A stretch of 64,000 nucleotides of DNA from Silene latifolia (taxonomy: Eukaryota; Streptophyta; Magnoliopsida; Caryophyllales; Caryophyllaceae), in contig NC_133534.1 in assembly GCF_048544455.1 (NCBI RefSeq), forward strand, positions 224,096,292-224,160,291, read 5' to 3'. A model generated the notes under the pieces. That model made no database searches and was not told the DNA's origin. It saw only the letters and a list, made by a program, of their open reading frames with translations. Of the stretch, positions 1 through 11,620 are shown in pieces. A program made the position numbers and the translations under genes. Numbering within the stretch: position 1 is the stretch's first letter; each line of letters opens with the position of its first letter.

Positions 1-1970
1 TTCTTACACAAGAAGGATACAACCATCCCCATAATATAAAAAAAACATCTCCATAAAAAAAAGGAAAAACATTCCCCTTTCCCCAAAATACAAAAGAGCC
101 TTTCTCCCTTTCCACAAAAATCCCACTTTCCCAAGTGCAAATGTTTAGGACAATTCAAACCGAATTGCCTTTACAAAATGGATGGAAGAAACAAGCGTTC
201 ACAATTTTCGACACGAGCAATCCTCTTATTTAATTAATAATGGGAGGGATTACAATCTCAACAACAAATAAAGCTTAACGAGTCTACAACTTCTCAAAGA
301 TAAGGTGTCGACTAAAACACCTCACATAATAAAACTAGCACAAAACACACAAAACATAGCTAGTACAACATAATAAAAAACTCACAACAATAATACAACA
401 TAATAATAAAGTGGGTAATGGAGGTCTTCACTCTTCCATTCTACCCTTGCCTTTTCCCTAGAGGTACATCTTCCCCTTGTGCTTCTTGTTGGCCCGCCTA
501 GCATGGACTTCCTCTTCGGAACGGATCATCGATGAATCTACAACGGCAACGGCCTCCGGTCTAGTGAAATACCCCATATTCGGCCCAAGACAAGCCCATA
601 CACAGCTCACTACATTCTTGGGGACCGAGCATCTCCTCTTTGGTGGCCTTGTCACATTCGGGCTAGCTCCATCGACAAAGTCCTCAAAGAAGGTACGGTT
701 GGCCTTGCCAAACTCTCGATACTTCAAGTCGACAAACTCGTCCTTACGGTTTTTGAACCTCTCTTCCAAGGACATAGCTTCTGACCACTTGACATAAGCG
801 GGCGTCACCCATATCGTGGCAACGGGGTTTGGTACCTCCCAAAGTGGCCGAGTGGCCCACCATCTTTCGAAGACCTCCACGAGCTCGGAGTTTCGGAAAA
901 TATTCTCTTGGACAAGGGTATTTTGAGCGGGCACCTTTTGTTGACGCCCCATTTGTATCATGTTCCTTTCGGGATAAATGAAGGAAGCAACCTTCAAACC
1001 CACCACCCCAAAGAACGAGGACTAGTACCCGAAGCGGGCAACCCCGTGAAGGACCTCATGTGCCACTATGGCACCACCTAACAGATGTGAGGACCACCCT
1101 CCTCCGCCAATCTCGCGGCCCAATATGCCTCGGTGGAAGCAAAACTATCCGAGTACAACTTCTTCCTCATAGTAAGGTGACAAAAGGAATAAGAAGAAGA
1201 ATCAACCGAATGCTCTACATACCTTAGCCTCTCCAATAGCCACACTTGGAGGATCCTTGTAGATCCAAATAAAGGAGCTTCTCCACAAGAGCCCTCCATG
1301 TCCAAAGCTTAGATGATCTCGCCAAGCACCAACCATGATGGATCTCTACCATGCTCCATTTGCTCAATCACATGTACAAGGGTCATGCTACCATAGCATT
1401 TCGGTCCCTCCTTCTTCAAAACATCAACAAAGAGGTAAGCATGGACAAGCCAAAAGGCAAGAGCCTTTCTCCTAGCCACCTCCGAAACATTGACATCCAA
1501 TCGGTTTGAGAAAATGTTGATAAGAGCCAACATATCCACACCATGAGGAGCAAGGAGGAAGTTGACTTGACTTGTCGACAAGCCCGACATTGAACGGAAG
1601 TTCTCCTTGTAGCACAACCGAGTTGGAGGAAGCACCGGAACACAACCCGGCAACCCACCATTGGCTCCTACTTCTTCGGCAAGAGGACAAATTTCATCTT
1701 TTGGGAAAACGAAAACACGATGTTTCGAATCCCAAAACCGAGAACATGCTTCGAGAAATGAGGATTAAACCTTCACTTAACGGAGCACCAACAATTGACC
1801 AACTCCCATGCAAATGAGTTGATACTTCTCGGGAGGCGACAAATCCCGGCACCATTGTCGCAACGCATTCTCAAAAGCATCCATGAATTATTTTTGTGGA
1901 AGAAGAAGAAGAGGTTTTGTAGAGATGTTTTTGTGTTTCGTATGATGAAACAATGAAACATCTAGATGCA
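1..1970 (-). repeat. Duplicated block shared with 50442-52390 (inverted copy)
   Basis: The DUF7745-like ORF and both its flanks match 50442-52390 in reverse complement. The match includes non-coding sequence after the stop (the tract around 140-240 matches 52130-52230) and runs to base 1, where 1-28 matches 52361-52387. The copy therefore continues left of the window. In the second copy this sequence lies between integrase and the 3' LTR of an Ogre-like element, so copy 1 is probably the 3' part of a plus-strand relative. Confidence 0.75.
428..1884 (-). pseudogene. DUF7745 / plant mobile domain-like ORF, copy 1 (broken)
   Basis: The minus-strand frame starts at the ATG at 1884 (MDAFENALRQWCRDL) and ends at the TGA at 428-430. 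It is broken by a stop soon after residue 35 and by frameshifts near 1660, 1305 and 1020. Recognisable blocks are PPTRLCY, LVHAYLFVDVLKKEG, DPSWLVLGEII, LTMRKKLYSDSFAS and MVGLKVASFIYPER. The order of blocks (a tryptophan-rich domain, an LVHAY helix, a late GLK..SFIYPER block) resembles the DUF7745/PMD families found in plant hypothetical proteins and transposons. That family call is from memory of the pattern and is moderate only. The second copy at 50528-51945 shares most residues in the alignable blocks. Function is unknown. It lies next to a copia leader on one side and continues out of the window on the other. Confidence 0.55.
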
Positions 1971-2132
1971 TGTAATTTAAACATGTAAATTTATGAAACA
2001 TGATTCTAAACAACAATTTAGAACCATTTATGCCAAAAACCATATAGCAAAAAACAATTTATCATCAACAACTAGACTATTTCCATTTCCATTATAATTT
2101 AATCTTCATTTTAACTAATTCATCATATAATC
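1971..2132 (-). other. AT-rich non-coding flank of the Athila insertion
   Basis: No ORF or RNA gene is visible. Before the Athila insertion this stretch was continuous with 14203-14417, so it probably belongs to the leader of the minus-strand copia element whose LTR is 14418-15500. Where the leader ends and the DUF7745-like block begins cannot be set exactly. Confidence 0.4.
2128..2132. repeat. Target-site duplication TAATC (left)
   Basis: The five bases immediately outside the left LTR are identical to 14203-14207. Confidence 0.9.
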
Positions 2133-3397
2133 TGATACCGTCGTTTAGTACCAAAATTTAAATTTATATTTCCAGACTAAAACTATAGCTAGTGATAGTA
2201 AGGGTCGAACCACAGAGAGACAAGGTTGATTTTGTTTGCTATTTTTCAGTCTATAAAGTAACGATAAATTGGGGGTTTTGAAATCGATTGATTAACTGGC
2301 TAATTGCTAAAATGAATATTCTTAACAAGATAAAAAGAGGATCGGGAATTTCGGTTCACCATGGCAAATAATGGTCGGTCCAAGTGAGAGATCTCATAAT
2401 ACGGTCTCGGGAAATAAGCTAGTCTTTCGATCAAAGCTCAAATAACCTCACGGTCCAATAATTCCCTAGAATTTATCAAAGTTTTCACTCAAGAGAAATT
2501 CTAAATCTAGCGATAAATCAAATTACCAATCTTTCGACCTAGCAAAGAAATCCATCAAAAGATAACAAGACCAATACGGAAGAACTCATGCTACACAACA
2601 ATCCTAATTTTATACCATGGCTCACCTAATTCCCAATCAAAGGAGTTACCTACGCATAATCATGACTACACTAATTGCGAAATTAACAAATAAGGACAAA
2701 TTCAACATGGCGGAATCTAACTAGAACAAAGGAGAGAAATTCAATTACTGAAATTAATTGATGAAACAAGAATTAAATTAACAAGCAAAAATAAGAGAAA
2801 GAAGAATTGCATAAAAGGCTTACTAATTGAATATCAAGAACGAAGCACTCCCATCAAAAAGTTTCCGTCTCAAGCTAGATCTAAAAACTAAGTTTTTTCC
2901 AGAATGAATAACATAACCTAAAAGTTGCTGCGTTCTACTGATAAAAAGATACCGAAAGTTAATTACAAGTTGGGCTTTTAAAAGTCTAACACGGAAAATT
3001 AAACGTTAGCTCAAAATCAGGTCGATCGGTCAAGACGGTCGATCGATCAACATGCGAAAAAGAGCTTTCGTCGAGCTCCAGTGGTCGATCGACTGAAAGG
3101 CGTAGTCGATCGACTGAAAATGCTGTGCAGTGGCTCCTTGTGGCTTCCAAACAACTCTTCACTCCTTGCACGCATCTCAAGGTGAGTGAAATGAACTCTC
3201 CTTCCTCTTGGCTTCCTTGAACTCGCTTCCGGAGGACGAACTTGGCTTGATTTAGCCTACTTCCACGCATTCCTACAATAATTCATAGAAAATGCAAAGT
3301 AAACCGTTTCGGGAGAAATAGTAGCCTTAAGCTATCAATTATGCATGGAAATACGTGCCAAAACCGCAGATAAAGTGTATAGAATATGCACGTATCA
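2133..3397 (-). repeat. 3' LTR of the Athila element
   Basis: This 1,265-bp copy starts TGATACCG and ends CGTATCA. The polypurine tract abuts it on the right. The main differences from the other LTR cluster at about 2368-2392 and 3020-3085. Confidence 0.95.
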
Positions 3398-3410
3398 AAT
3401 CTCCCCAAAC
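3398..3410 (-). promoter_or_regulatory. Polypurine tract of the Athila element
   Basis: The minus strand reads GTTTGGGGAGATT directly before the 3' LTR. The longer context (GGGACAAGCAAGG before it) is conserved in the other Athila copy at 18400-18429, which reads GGGACGAGCAAAGG then GTTTGGGGATAT. Confidence 0.88.
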
Positions 3411-4988
3411 CAAACCTTGCTTGTCCCCAAGCAAGCACTATGACCCGTATAAAACTAAATTGAAAGGAGTACATTTCAGAGCTAACTACAAGTCAATGCC
3501 AAACCATTTAATGCCCAAAGTCAACTACTGCGAAGCTTAAATCAAGCGAACAAATTTATGCATATCATAGAATTAAATCGGGCGTTCGACCTTGCAAGAC
3601 TCACACAATCGGACTCTCCCGGATCACTCTTCTCTCAGCAAAGCAAATGGTAAGATAATATGTAAAAGAGAGGGAAGAGAAGTATAGTCTCTCACCTAGA
3701 TCATGACCGACAAAACATGTATATGCTTGACTAGCATGAATAATGATTCTATTTACCGTACATACGCATAACCACCGTCAAGGACTATCACATGCCGAAC
3801 TATTGCAAAATTTGGAAATGTGAGGCTAAGTGGGAAAGAAGGGGCAAAACAATTATGGGAAAGTGAAGGTAAGAGCCAAGCTAGTGCCCAACGAACCATC
3901 AGAAACCGAATCCCGTTCTTCCAACCTAATAAAAAAAACATGCCTTTATCGACTAGGCAACACAAAATTCCAACGAATGCCTCCAAATCAAGAGGTAAGC
4001 ACATGAGGCGCGTCTTTATTTCAGCCAAGACTTATTATTTTCAAAACTCTCTCTTTTTTTTTTCTTTTTTTTTCTGAATCTTTTTCTTTCTTCCTGTTTT
4101 CAGGCTGAAGTAAATCCTTCACTTCTCAAAAATACCCGCTCCAACATTATAAGAGCAAACCAAAACAACTTAAATCAACAAATTCCTCTACTACTTCCTA
4201 GCTTGGCACAATGGTAGGCTAATTATGGGATGTAGTTGAGGGCAACTGGCAATTTTGGCTTATAGTGGAGTTAGTGGGGTAAAATGAGAAAGGGGAGGAT
4301 GCAAAAGTTCTCTAAACATGCAATACCGACCACAAACCAATGCGTATAGGCAATAAGAAATCAAAACTCATACACGTGCAAAACATGAAATGAAGGGAGT
4401 AACTACTCTCAATCCTAAATTAACCGGTCATAAATGTCACCAGTTATAGGCTCTATATCTCAGAAGGTATAAGTAGTTTGCCAAAAGTAATGAGTCAAGT
4501 CTAATTGCCCGAAATGGATTCCATAACGAAATTTGAGAGATCACTTTTAATTCTTGCTAAGCAGCTATGAAAAGGCAAGGAATGACATATTTGACTAATA
4601 GAGCAGAATCATCATTAAAAACTCCAATCCGACTCAACTATATGCAAAAGTAAACGTGATGTTTTTGGTTTTTTATGCATTTTTTCAATTTTTTCTTTGT
4701 TTTTTTTTTTTTTGAATGGTGAAAATAAAAACAAATGCAAACAGAAATGCACTAAACATGTGACTGAAATGCAATAAAAAACAAATGCAGATGCAAAACA
4801 AAAGGCATATGCAAATACCCTCTCCAAACCAAAACGCACAATGTCCCCATTGTGCTCAACAGCAAATCACCAGCAGAAAAATGGGAGAATAAAAGCATAA
4901 AAAGTAAAAGGAAGCGAAAAGAGAAAGGAAAACAACTCACAAAATACGACCTCCCCAAACCAGCCAAAAACGGGGAGGTCACCAGCAT
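3411..4988 (-). other. 3' untranslated region of the Athila element
   Basis: Non-coding sequence between the extra ORF and the polypurine tract. It has homopolymer T runs near 4046-4075 and 4692-4713. Short ORFs here have no recognisable content. Confidence 0.7.
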
Positions 4989-6481
4989 CTAATCTCCACC
5001 CTCGTAGGAGGGGTCGCTGTCCTCGTCGGACCCCGACTCACTCTCCTCCTCCTCAGCAGCAGGTGTAGCTCTCCTGGAAACGGAGGGAGTGGCTCTCCTG
5101 GAAGTGGAGGGACCAGTAGTGGTGGTGGTAGGAGGGGGTCTCCTAGCAGCCTGAGGGTAGCCACCCTCAGGGGGAACAAAGTAAGAAGGGTGAGCCCAGT
5201 CACCCTTGGGAAGCATCCCCCCCCGAGCTAGCTCGTCGTAGACCGGGAACAGGGCGATGGCCGTGTCCAATCTGTGCTCGTTGAAGCTCCTGCACAAATC
5301 ACCCAAGACACGTGACATTGCCCTCTGGTCCATGACCGGAGGGACAACTAAGGGAGTAGGTGGTCGAAAAGTGGAGGTGCCAGCAGTGGGAGCAGTGGAG
5401 GTAGGGGGTGCCTGTGAAGAGGAGGCACGAGCCCTCCTCGAAGTACTAGCAGAAGGTGTGGCCGCCACCAGAGGAAGCCTGTAACTAGGCAAGGGCGGCC
5501 TAGCAGCCCCCTCAACAGTGGTGAGGGGCAGGACAGGAGGGTAGCCAGTGATAGGGATGCGGTCACAGATGAAAGAGTCAATCTTCCACCGCATCTGTCT
5601 ATCGACCCAATAGACGCCCCTCGCGTAAGGGAGGTCCATAAAACGCAGCTCAGGGTCAATGGGGTCCTCATGTCGAGGGAAAAGTAAAACAAGGCGGTTG
5701 GCGATACGTGTCACCAAACCGCCACAGGCAATGGTGGTCAAGGTGCCCTCACTTACAGTCTGAAAGTGAGCGGCGGTCAAGTAGGCAATGTTATAGATGC
5801 GGGCTCTCCGACGCTCAACGTTCAGATAACCCGCCAAAATCGAAAGCTCAATATTATTCACGTTATTAGACTCTTTACGGCCAAAAATGGTATTACCCAT
5901 TAGCCGTAGAAAATAACGAAGAGGGGGCAAGTGGACGGAAGTGCCCGTTCTCCTCGACCCGTAAGTGTCACCAATACAAGACCACATGGCCCGGTGAGTG
6001 TCAGAGGGGTCCGAGGTGCTACCCTCGAAGTACGAGACCGGAAAACCCGCAAAATTAGCAAGTGTCGAGAATAATTAACATTAAAAAGTCGAAAGGAAAT
6101 GCAGGGTTTGGTCTCATCAGCCTCAAAGGCGTTGGAATCAAAAGCGTAAGAGGAAAAGAATTCAAGGGTCATAACATAATATGTGAACTCAGACATGTCC
6201 ACAAGACCCGTCATACCCGTCCCATTTAGCAGGGACACGACCGACTCATAACAGCCTAGTTTCTCCAAAGTGTCTTTATGGAGAAACCGGGTGGTTGTGA
6301 CCTTTACAGTCGAAACAAAGAAGGAGAATTTAGCGCGCTGAATAGGTTTTTCAAAGATAACCTGCGGATAGTCAGGTAAACTATCCGTAGTGGTTTCTAT
6401 CATCAGAGGCGGTCCGCGTGGCCGCTTAGCAGGCCGTTGGCTCGATTGTCCTTCCTGCATTGGCGCTTTTCCCTTTGTCAT
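4989..6481 (-). pseudogene. Athila envelope-position ORF (ATHILA ORF-1 family)
   Basis: This extra ORF sits after integrase, where retroviruses carry env. The first frame starts at 6481 (MTKGKAPMQEGQSSQRPAKRPRG, only the basic start quoted) and shifts near 5990. The rest runs 5987-4989. Blocks include PLRYFLRLMGNTIFGRKES, YNIAYLTAAHF, CGGLVTRIANRL and VYWVDRQMRWKIDSF, a proline and threonine-rich linker, and an acidic tail EEEESESGSDEDSDPSY. No signal peptide or clear membrane helix is visible, so an envelope role is not supported. The block GGLVTR.A is shared with the other Athila copy at 21830-23392. Matches the Pfam ATHILA-type ORF by pattern; function unknown. Confidence 0.75.
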
Positions 6482-7490
6482 TGTTATTCCTGCAAAAGAG
6501 TCAAATTAGAAACAAACAACCAACTTAAGTTTCAAATTCCAGAAACCCGCATCAAAATCAGACCATCCACGCAAATTAGGGTTTCGAAATTTTTGGGGCA
6601 AACTGAAATAACTGCTCCTAGTTGCTAATTAGTGTCGAAAATCAAAGGGTAAAGGCTAGAATAAGCAATTAAAGCATATAAATGTCCAGAAATCACACCC
6701 TAAAATCGTTTTCCCCAAATCAAATTTTTTTTTCGACTCAAGGGCTCAGTACTCGAAAAGTGTGCATGGAACTTCAGCAAAACTCGAACAAATAGTATAA
6801 AGATAAGATTAGAAACATACCTTGATGATTTCCTTGAAGATTAAAATAAGAAAGGCAGAGAATGAGGCGGATTTGTAGGTGGAAACGCGAAAAAGGGAGA
6901 GGATATAGGGTTTGCTCTTTTCTGATTTTGGGAATAATGAAAGAATGAAAAAATAAGGATAGAAACTTACCTTATCAGCTGCCTCTGAACCCGCGGACTG
7001 GTCGATCGACCGGTTTACTTGGTCGATCAACTGATCCTTCATATTCCTGGCTTCTGGACTCTCCTTGGTGGTCGATCGACTACGTGACCCAGTCGATCGA
7101 CCACTTCCTATGCACGTGATAGCCTCTGTTCTCCTCGTTTGAGTCGATCGACTGAACCTCCTAGTCGATCGACTGTTTGAACTGGCAATTGGAATTAAAA
7201 TCGTCAAAATTCATTTCGCCATCATAACTTCCTGTCTTTCTCTCGCAAAAATCCAGTAGACCACTTACGCATTTTGCATAAAATAAATTCCTGCAGAAAT
7301 TATCAAAGGCGTACAACCTTCCCAAACCAAGAAATTGCAAATGCATGAAAATAAAGGAAACAAAACAAGAAAACTTAAAAAGCAAATTGAATGAAACAAC
7401 AAAACGGAAATCCTAAATTACACAATAACTACAACCTGGGTTGCCTCCCAGTTAGCGCTGGTTTAAGAGGTCCCGCACGACCTTGTTACC
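6482..7490 (-). other. Spacer between integrase and the extra ORF
   Basis: About 1 kb without a convincing ORF. It holds a cluster of TCGATCGA palindromes at 6995-7180 (GTCGATCGACC, GTCGATCGACT repeated). Such a spacer is normal in Athila and often includes a splice acceptor for the downstream ORF, which cannot be confirmed here. Confidence 0.6.
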
Positions 7491-8860
7491 TCACTTCTCA
7501 TCATCTGATAGCGGATCGAAGTACAAAACCTCGACCTTCCCAACATATGCATCTGATCCATGATAGTGCTTCACATATTGGCCATTTACCTTGAACCTTT
7601 CTCCAGCAGAGTTCTCCAATTCAACAGATCCGAACTTTGTGACAATTTTGTGACCGTATAGGGGCGGTCCACCTGGATTTTCGCTTACCAGGAAATAAAC
7701 GGATACGAGCGTTAAAAGAAGTACCTTATCGCCAATATGGAACTCGCGCTTTATGATTCTCTTGTCGTGCGGCCGCTTTGATTTCTCCTTGTAGATCCTT
7801 GCATTGTCATAGGCCAGCAGCCTAAATTCCTCTAGCTCATTCATTCAATTTGTGTCATGCGTTTCTCACGAGAGAGGTTAGGATCCAAATTCAAATCACA
7901 AATAGCCCACCAAGACTTACGCTCTAACTCAACAGGTAAATGACATGTCTTACCATAAATCAATCGGTACGGTGACATCCCGATTGGCGTTTTAAACGCA
8001 GTTCTATAAGCCCATAAGACATCAGCTAACTTGAGACTCCAGTCTTTTCGTGATTTAGAAACATCTTTAGCTAAGACTTCTTTCAATTCTCTGTTAGAAA
8101 CCTCAACCTGACCACTAGTTTGGGGATGATACCCCAAACCTCTACGATGTTGGACACCGAATTTAGTCAATAAAGCACTAAGTTGTTTCTCTTTAAAATG
8201 CATTCCCCCATCGCTAATGACAACCCGAGGGACACCAAAACGAGGGAAAATAATCTTTTTAAACAATTTAATCACGGCTTTTGCATCGCAATGGGGAGTA
8301 GCAATAGCTTCCACCCACTTGGATACATAATCTACAGCTACGAGGATATATTTATTACCTTGACTGCTCGGAAAAGGTCCTTGATAATCAATGCCCCAGA
8401 CATCGAAAATCTCAACCTCAAGAATGCCTACCTGTGGCATCTCATGTCTCTTGGAAATATTCCCAGATCTTTGACAAGCATCGCATTCAAGAACAAACTG
8501 CGACGATACCGCATGCAAAGTTGGCCAATAGAAACCAGATTGGAGTACCTTAGCTACGGTCCTGGACGGACCGTGATGACCACCATAAGCAGAAGAGTGG
8601 CAAGCCTCTAGGATATCCTTCACCTCCCACTGAGGTACGCATCTCCGGATGAGACCGTCTGCGCATTTCTTGAAAACATAAGGATCATCCCAAAAATATT
8701 GTCTGGCATCATAAGCAAACCGCTTCTTCACGCCATGAAAGCTCGGGTGGTATCCTACATCACAAAGAAAGTTAGCAAAATCAAGAAACCACGGAGGTGG
8801 ATAAGACCAAGTAGTAATAGCTAACAAACTCTCATCGGGAAAGGAATCATTAATAGGCAA
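7491..8860 (-). pseudogene. Athila integrase (two frames)
   Basis: Inserts the DNA copy in the genome. The N-terminal zinc domain is seen as [10 protein letters not shown] followed by CDACQRSG. The catalytic core shows D in [13 protein letters not shown] in [10 protein letters not shown] and E in [11 protein letters not shown], so the DDE triad is kept. [16 protein letters not shown] and [12 protein letters not shown] follow. The first frame ends at 7841 and the C-terminal part continues at 7844-7491 in another frame (LLAYDNARIYKEK, FHIGDKVLLL). There is no chromodomain, as expected for Athila. Confidence 0.9.
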
Positions 8861-9192
8861 AGAATCCTCCCTTTCTCGGTCACCGGGCGAGATAAGTGGT
8901 CAGCTACCACATTCTTTGCTCCTTTCTTATCTTTGATCTCCAAATCAAACTCCTGTAAAAGGAGTATCCACCTCAAAAGCCTTGGCTTTGCATCTTTCTT
9001 AATAAAGAGAGTCTTCAACGCTGCATGGTCAGTGTAAACAATAACTTTAGAGCCTAACAAATAAGACCGAAATTTGTCTAAGGCAAAAACAACAGCTAGA
9101 AACTCTTTCTCAGTGGTAAAATAGTTGACTTGAGCCTCATCCAGAGTTCGGCTCGCATAGTATATGGCATTCAAAGCTTTATTCTTTCGCAT
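8821..9192 (-). pseudogene. Athila RNase H domain
   Basis: Degrades the RNA strand of the hybrid. Readable blocks are [13 protein letters not shown] in the form [20 protein letters not shown], then [33 protein letters not shown] and [18 protein letters not shown], ending VVADHLSRP. The catalytic E of TEKE and D of YTDH are present. The N-terminal part with the first aspartate has shifted out of frame at the junction with RT. The end overlaps integrase in a different frame. Confidence 0.88.
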
Positions 9193-10060
9193 TTGTCCCG
9201 AATCGCACCGATAGCATAATCGCCGGCATCACACATGATCTCAAATGTGAGGTCCCAATCAAAATTTGAATGATTGGCGCAGAAACTAGGGCCTCCTTTA
9301 ACCTGTTAAAAGCGACATGGCACTTATCAGTAAATTCAAAGACAGCATCCTTAAGAAGCAATTGTGTAAGTGGTTTAGCAATTTTTGAAAAATCCTTAAT
9401 GAAACGCCGGTAGAAACCAACGTGACCTAGAAAACTCCTCACTCCTTTAACATTCACGGGAGGAGGTAATTGCTCAATCACCTGCACCTTTGCCTTGTCA
9501 ACATGTATACCTATATCAGAAACCAGATGCCCTAACACAACTCCCTCATTTACCATAAACTGACACTTTTCCCAGTTTAAAACAAGATTAACATCTATAC
9601 AACGCTGCATGACTTTATCAAGGTTAGCTAAACAACGATCAAAGTCACCGCCATAAATCGAGAAATCATCCATGAATACTTCCATAATATTCTCTATATA
9701 ATCGGAAAAAATCCCCATCATGCACCTCTGAAAGGTAGCAGGGGCATTACACAATCCGAAAGGCATTCTACGATACGCAAAAAAACACCCGTGGACAGTA
9801 AACGTAGTCTTACTCGATCGTCCTGGGATGAATAGGGATCCGAAAGAACCCGAATATCCGTCTAGAAAACAGAAAAATTTGTTAGAAGCAAGTCTTTCAG
9901 TCATTTGGTCAACAAAAGGGAGGGGGAAATGGTCTTTCTTGGTGGCGGCATTTAACTGTCTATAATCAATGCACATCTGCCACCCTGTCACTACTCGAGT
10001 TGGTATTAATTCATTTTTATCATTTTTAACCACGGTAGTCCCTCCTTTCTTCGGGACCAC
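9179..10060 (-). pseudogene. Athila reverse transcriptase
   Basis: Copies element RNA into DNA. Visible blocks in order are MVPKKGG, GWQMCIDYRQLNAATKKDHFPLPF, FCFLDGYSG (first catalytic aspartate), RRMPFGLCNAPATFQRCM, VFMDDFSIYG (the catalytic DD pair, as FMDD), LNWEKCQFMV, GIHVDKAKVQVI and FLGHVGFYRRFIKDFSKIA. These span the fingers, palm and connection. The catalytic residues are kept. The region GSFGSLFIPGRSSKTTFTVH replaces the usual FNQI...HQEKTAFTC, so a local frame change is likely. The end overlaps RNase H in another frame. Confidence 0.9.
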
Positions 10061-10815
10061 CTGAACTGGGCTAACCCACTTGGAGTTGCCAACTGTATAA
10101 ATAATACCGCATCAAGTAGTTTCATCACCTCAGCCCATGACAACTTCCTCGCATCTTCGGGTTCACTTGCGTTGACCCTGTCTATAAGGCTTGTGGCCTT
10201 CCTCCAACTCTATCCTGTGTATACAGACATCAGGGCTGATGCCCTTAATGTCATCCAAAGAGTAACCCAAAGCCTTCCTGTTTTTCTTAAGTACAAACAT
10301 CAAAGCAGCATATTTGGTCATCGTTAAGCTTAGAGCTAACAATAGCCGGGTCTTGCTCCATATCATCTAGAAAAACATACTTAAGATTAGGGGGAAGTGG
10401 CTTACGCCCGCACCTTTACCTCCACAAAGATAGACGGAATCAGCTTCAATGGTGTAGCAAGTGTTCACCAATTTATCGTTGGCCAGGCTCAAAAGCATCT
10501 CATCCTCTTCTTCATTGAGCTCGTAGCTCTCCATTGAGGCAACCAAAGCATCCGGCTCCTCAAAGATTCTCCACCGTATTACCGCACACTCATCCGAATG
10601 GGTTAGATCGGCTAAGGGATCCTTGGCTAAGGATTCCCTCCAATTACAAGTAACAACCCTGTCAACAATATCAATAGAATAACACGTATCTTCATCGCGA
10701 GTTCGGTTGCCTTGTGAGCAAGATCGAACTCAATGGTGTCATCCCCTACCTCTAAGGTGATGGTTCAGCGTTTGACATCTATCACCGCCCAAATTTGTAT
10801 GTAAGAACGGTCCGC
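10061..10815 (-). pseudogene. Decayed protease-to-RT linker
   Basis: This joins the protease to RT on the minus strand, but several stops and shifts interrupt it. One readable piece (10366-10163) ends HRIELEEGHKPYRQGQRK, matching the block before RT in Athila where the conserved arm reads HKPVRQ.QRRLNP. Nothing else is coding. Confidence 0.6.
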
Positions 10816-11430
10816 CTAAAATGATAGGTATCGACTATCCTCCGCAATGTCCAAAACAACGAAATCGACAGGAATGAAAAACTTACCCACTCGAACGGGT
10901 ACATCCTCTAGAACACCTATAGGGTCTCGAGTCGATCTATTTGCCATTTGAACGGTAATATCGGTCACCTTAAGTTTACCAATGTTTAACCTTTCGCAAA
11001 TAGAATACGGCATGACACTAACGCTGGCCCCTAAGTCACAAAGGGCCTTTCCAATTACGTGGTTACCTATAGTGCAAGGAATTGAAAAACTACCAGGGTC
11101 CTTTAATTTAGGTGGCACATTAACTTGTGAAAGAACATTACATTCCTCCACAAACGCAACATTACCATCATCACGAAAATTTCTCTTACGATTCAAAATA
11201 TCTTTCATAAATTTAGCGTAAGAGGGTACCTGGGTAATTAAATCAGTGAAAGGAACCGTTACCTCGAGATTATGGACCATCTCCGGAAACTTACCAAACT
11301 TACGCTCCAGCTTAGTAGCCTTCAAACGCTCGGATACGGGATCGCAACACCGGCCGTAGGATCGGTAACCTTCGACTTCCGTAGGTTTAAAACCCCAAAT
11401 CAAATCATCAATGAGTGACGAATCATGCAA
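10816..11430 (-). pseudogene. Athila aspartic protease region
   Basis: Carries the retroviral-type protease of the polyprotein. The active-site block is CDLGASVSVMPYSICERL, the Athila version of D[ST]G with DLGAS. It is preceded by KLKDPGSFSIPCTIGN and followed by VRVGKFFIPVDFVVLDI. The frame stops at 10816, before the usual ILGRPFL block. A decayed extension lies between 10061 and 10815 in other frames, with a trace of PFLHT in the DNA near 10790. It lies downstream of gag on the same strand, consistent with a gag-pol polyprotein split by mutation. Confidence 0.85.
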
Positions 11431-11620
11431 ACTAGTTGACGGATTTTCATCCTCGCTCGGAGATCCGATCGATCGATCGTGGTATGGGTAGTCGATCGAC
11501 CAAGTAAGCCGTTGGCGTGAACAGTTCTGTCGTAATTAGCTTCGTCAGGTGTTTGATCGATCGATCAAGGTGTTGGTCGATCGATGGATGTCTTTGGGTG
11601 TGAATAGTTTATGACCGAAA

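Noticed and set aside
5257..5692. Plus- and minus-strand shadow ORFs over the Athila extra ORF
   Set aside because: Alternate frames of the GC-rich proline/threonine linker; no independent evidence.
4989..6481. True viral envelope gene in Athila
   Set aside because: Position fits, but no signal peptide, transmembrane helix or furin-type site is visible. Kept as an ORF of unknown role.
8183..8611. 142-codon plus-strand ORF
   Set aside because: Antisense shadow of integrase.
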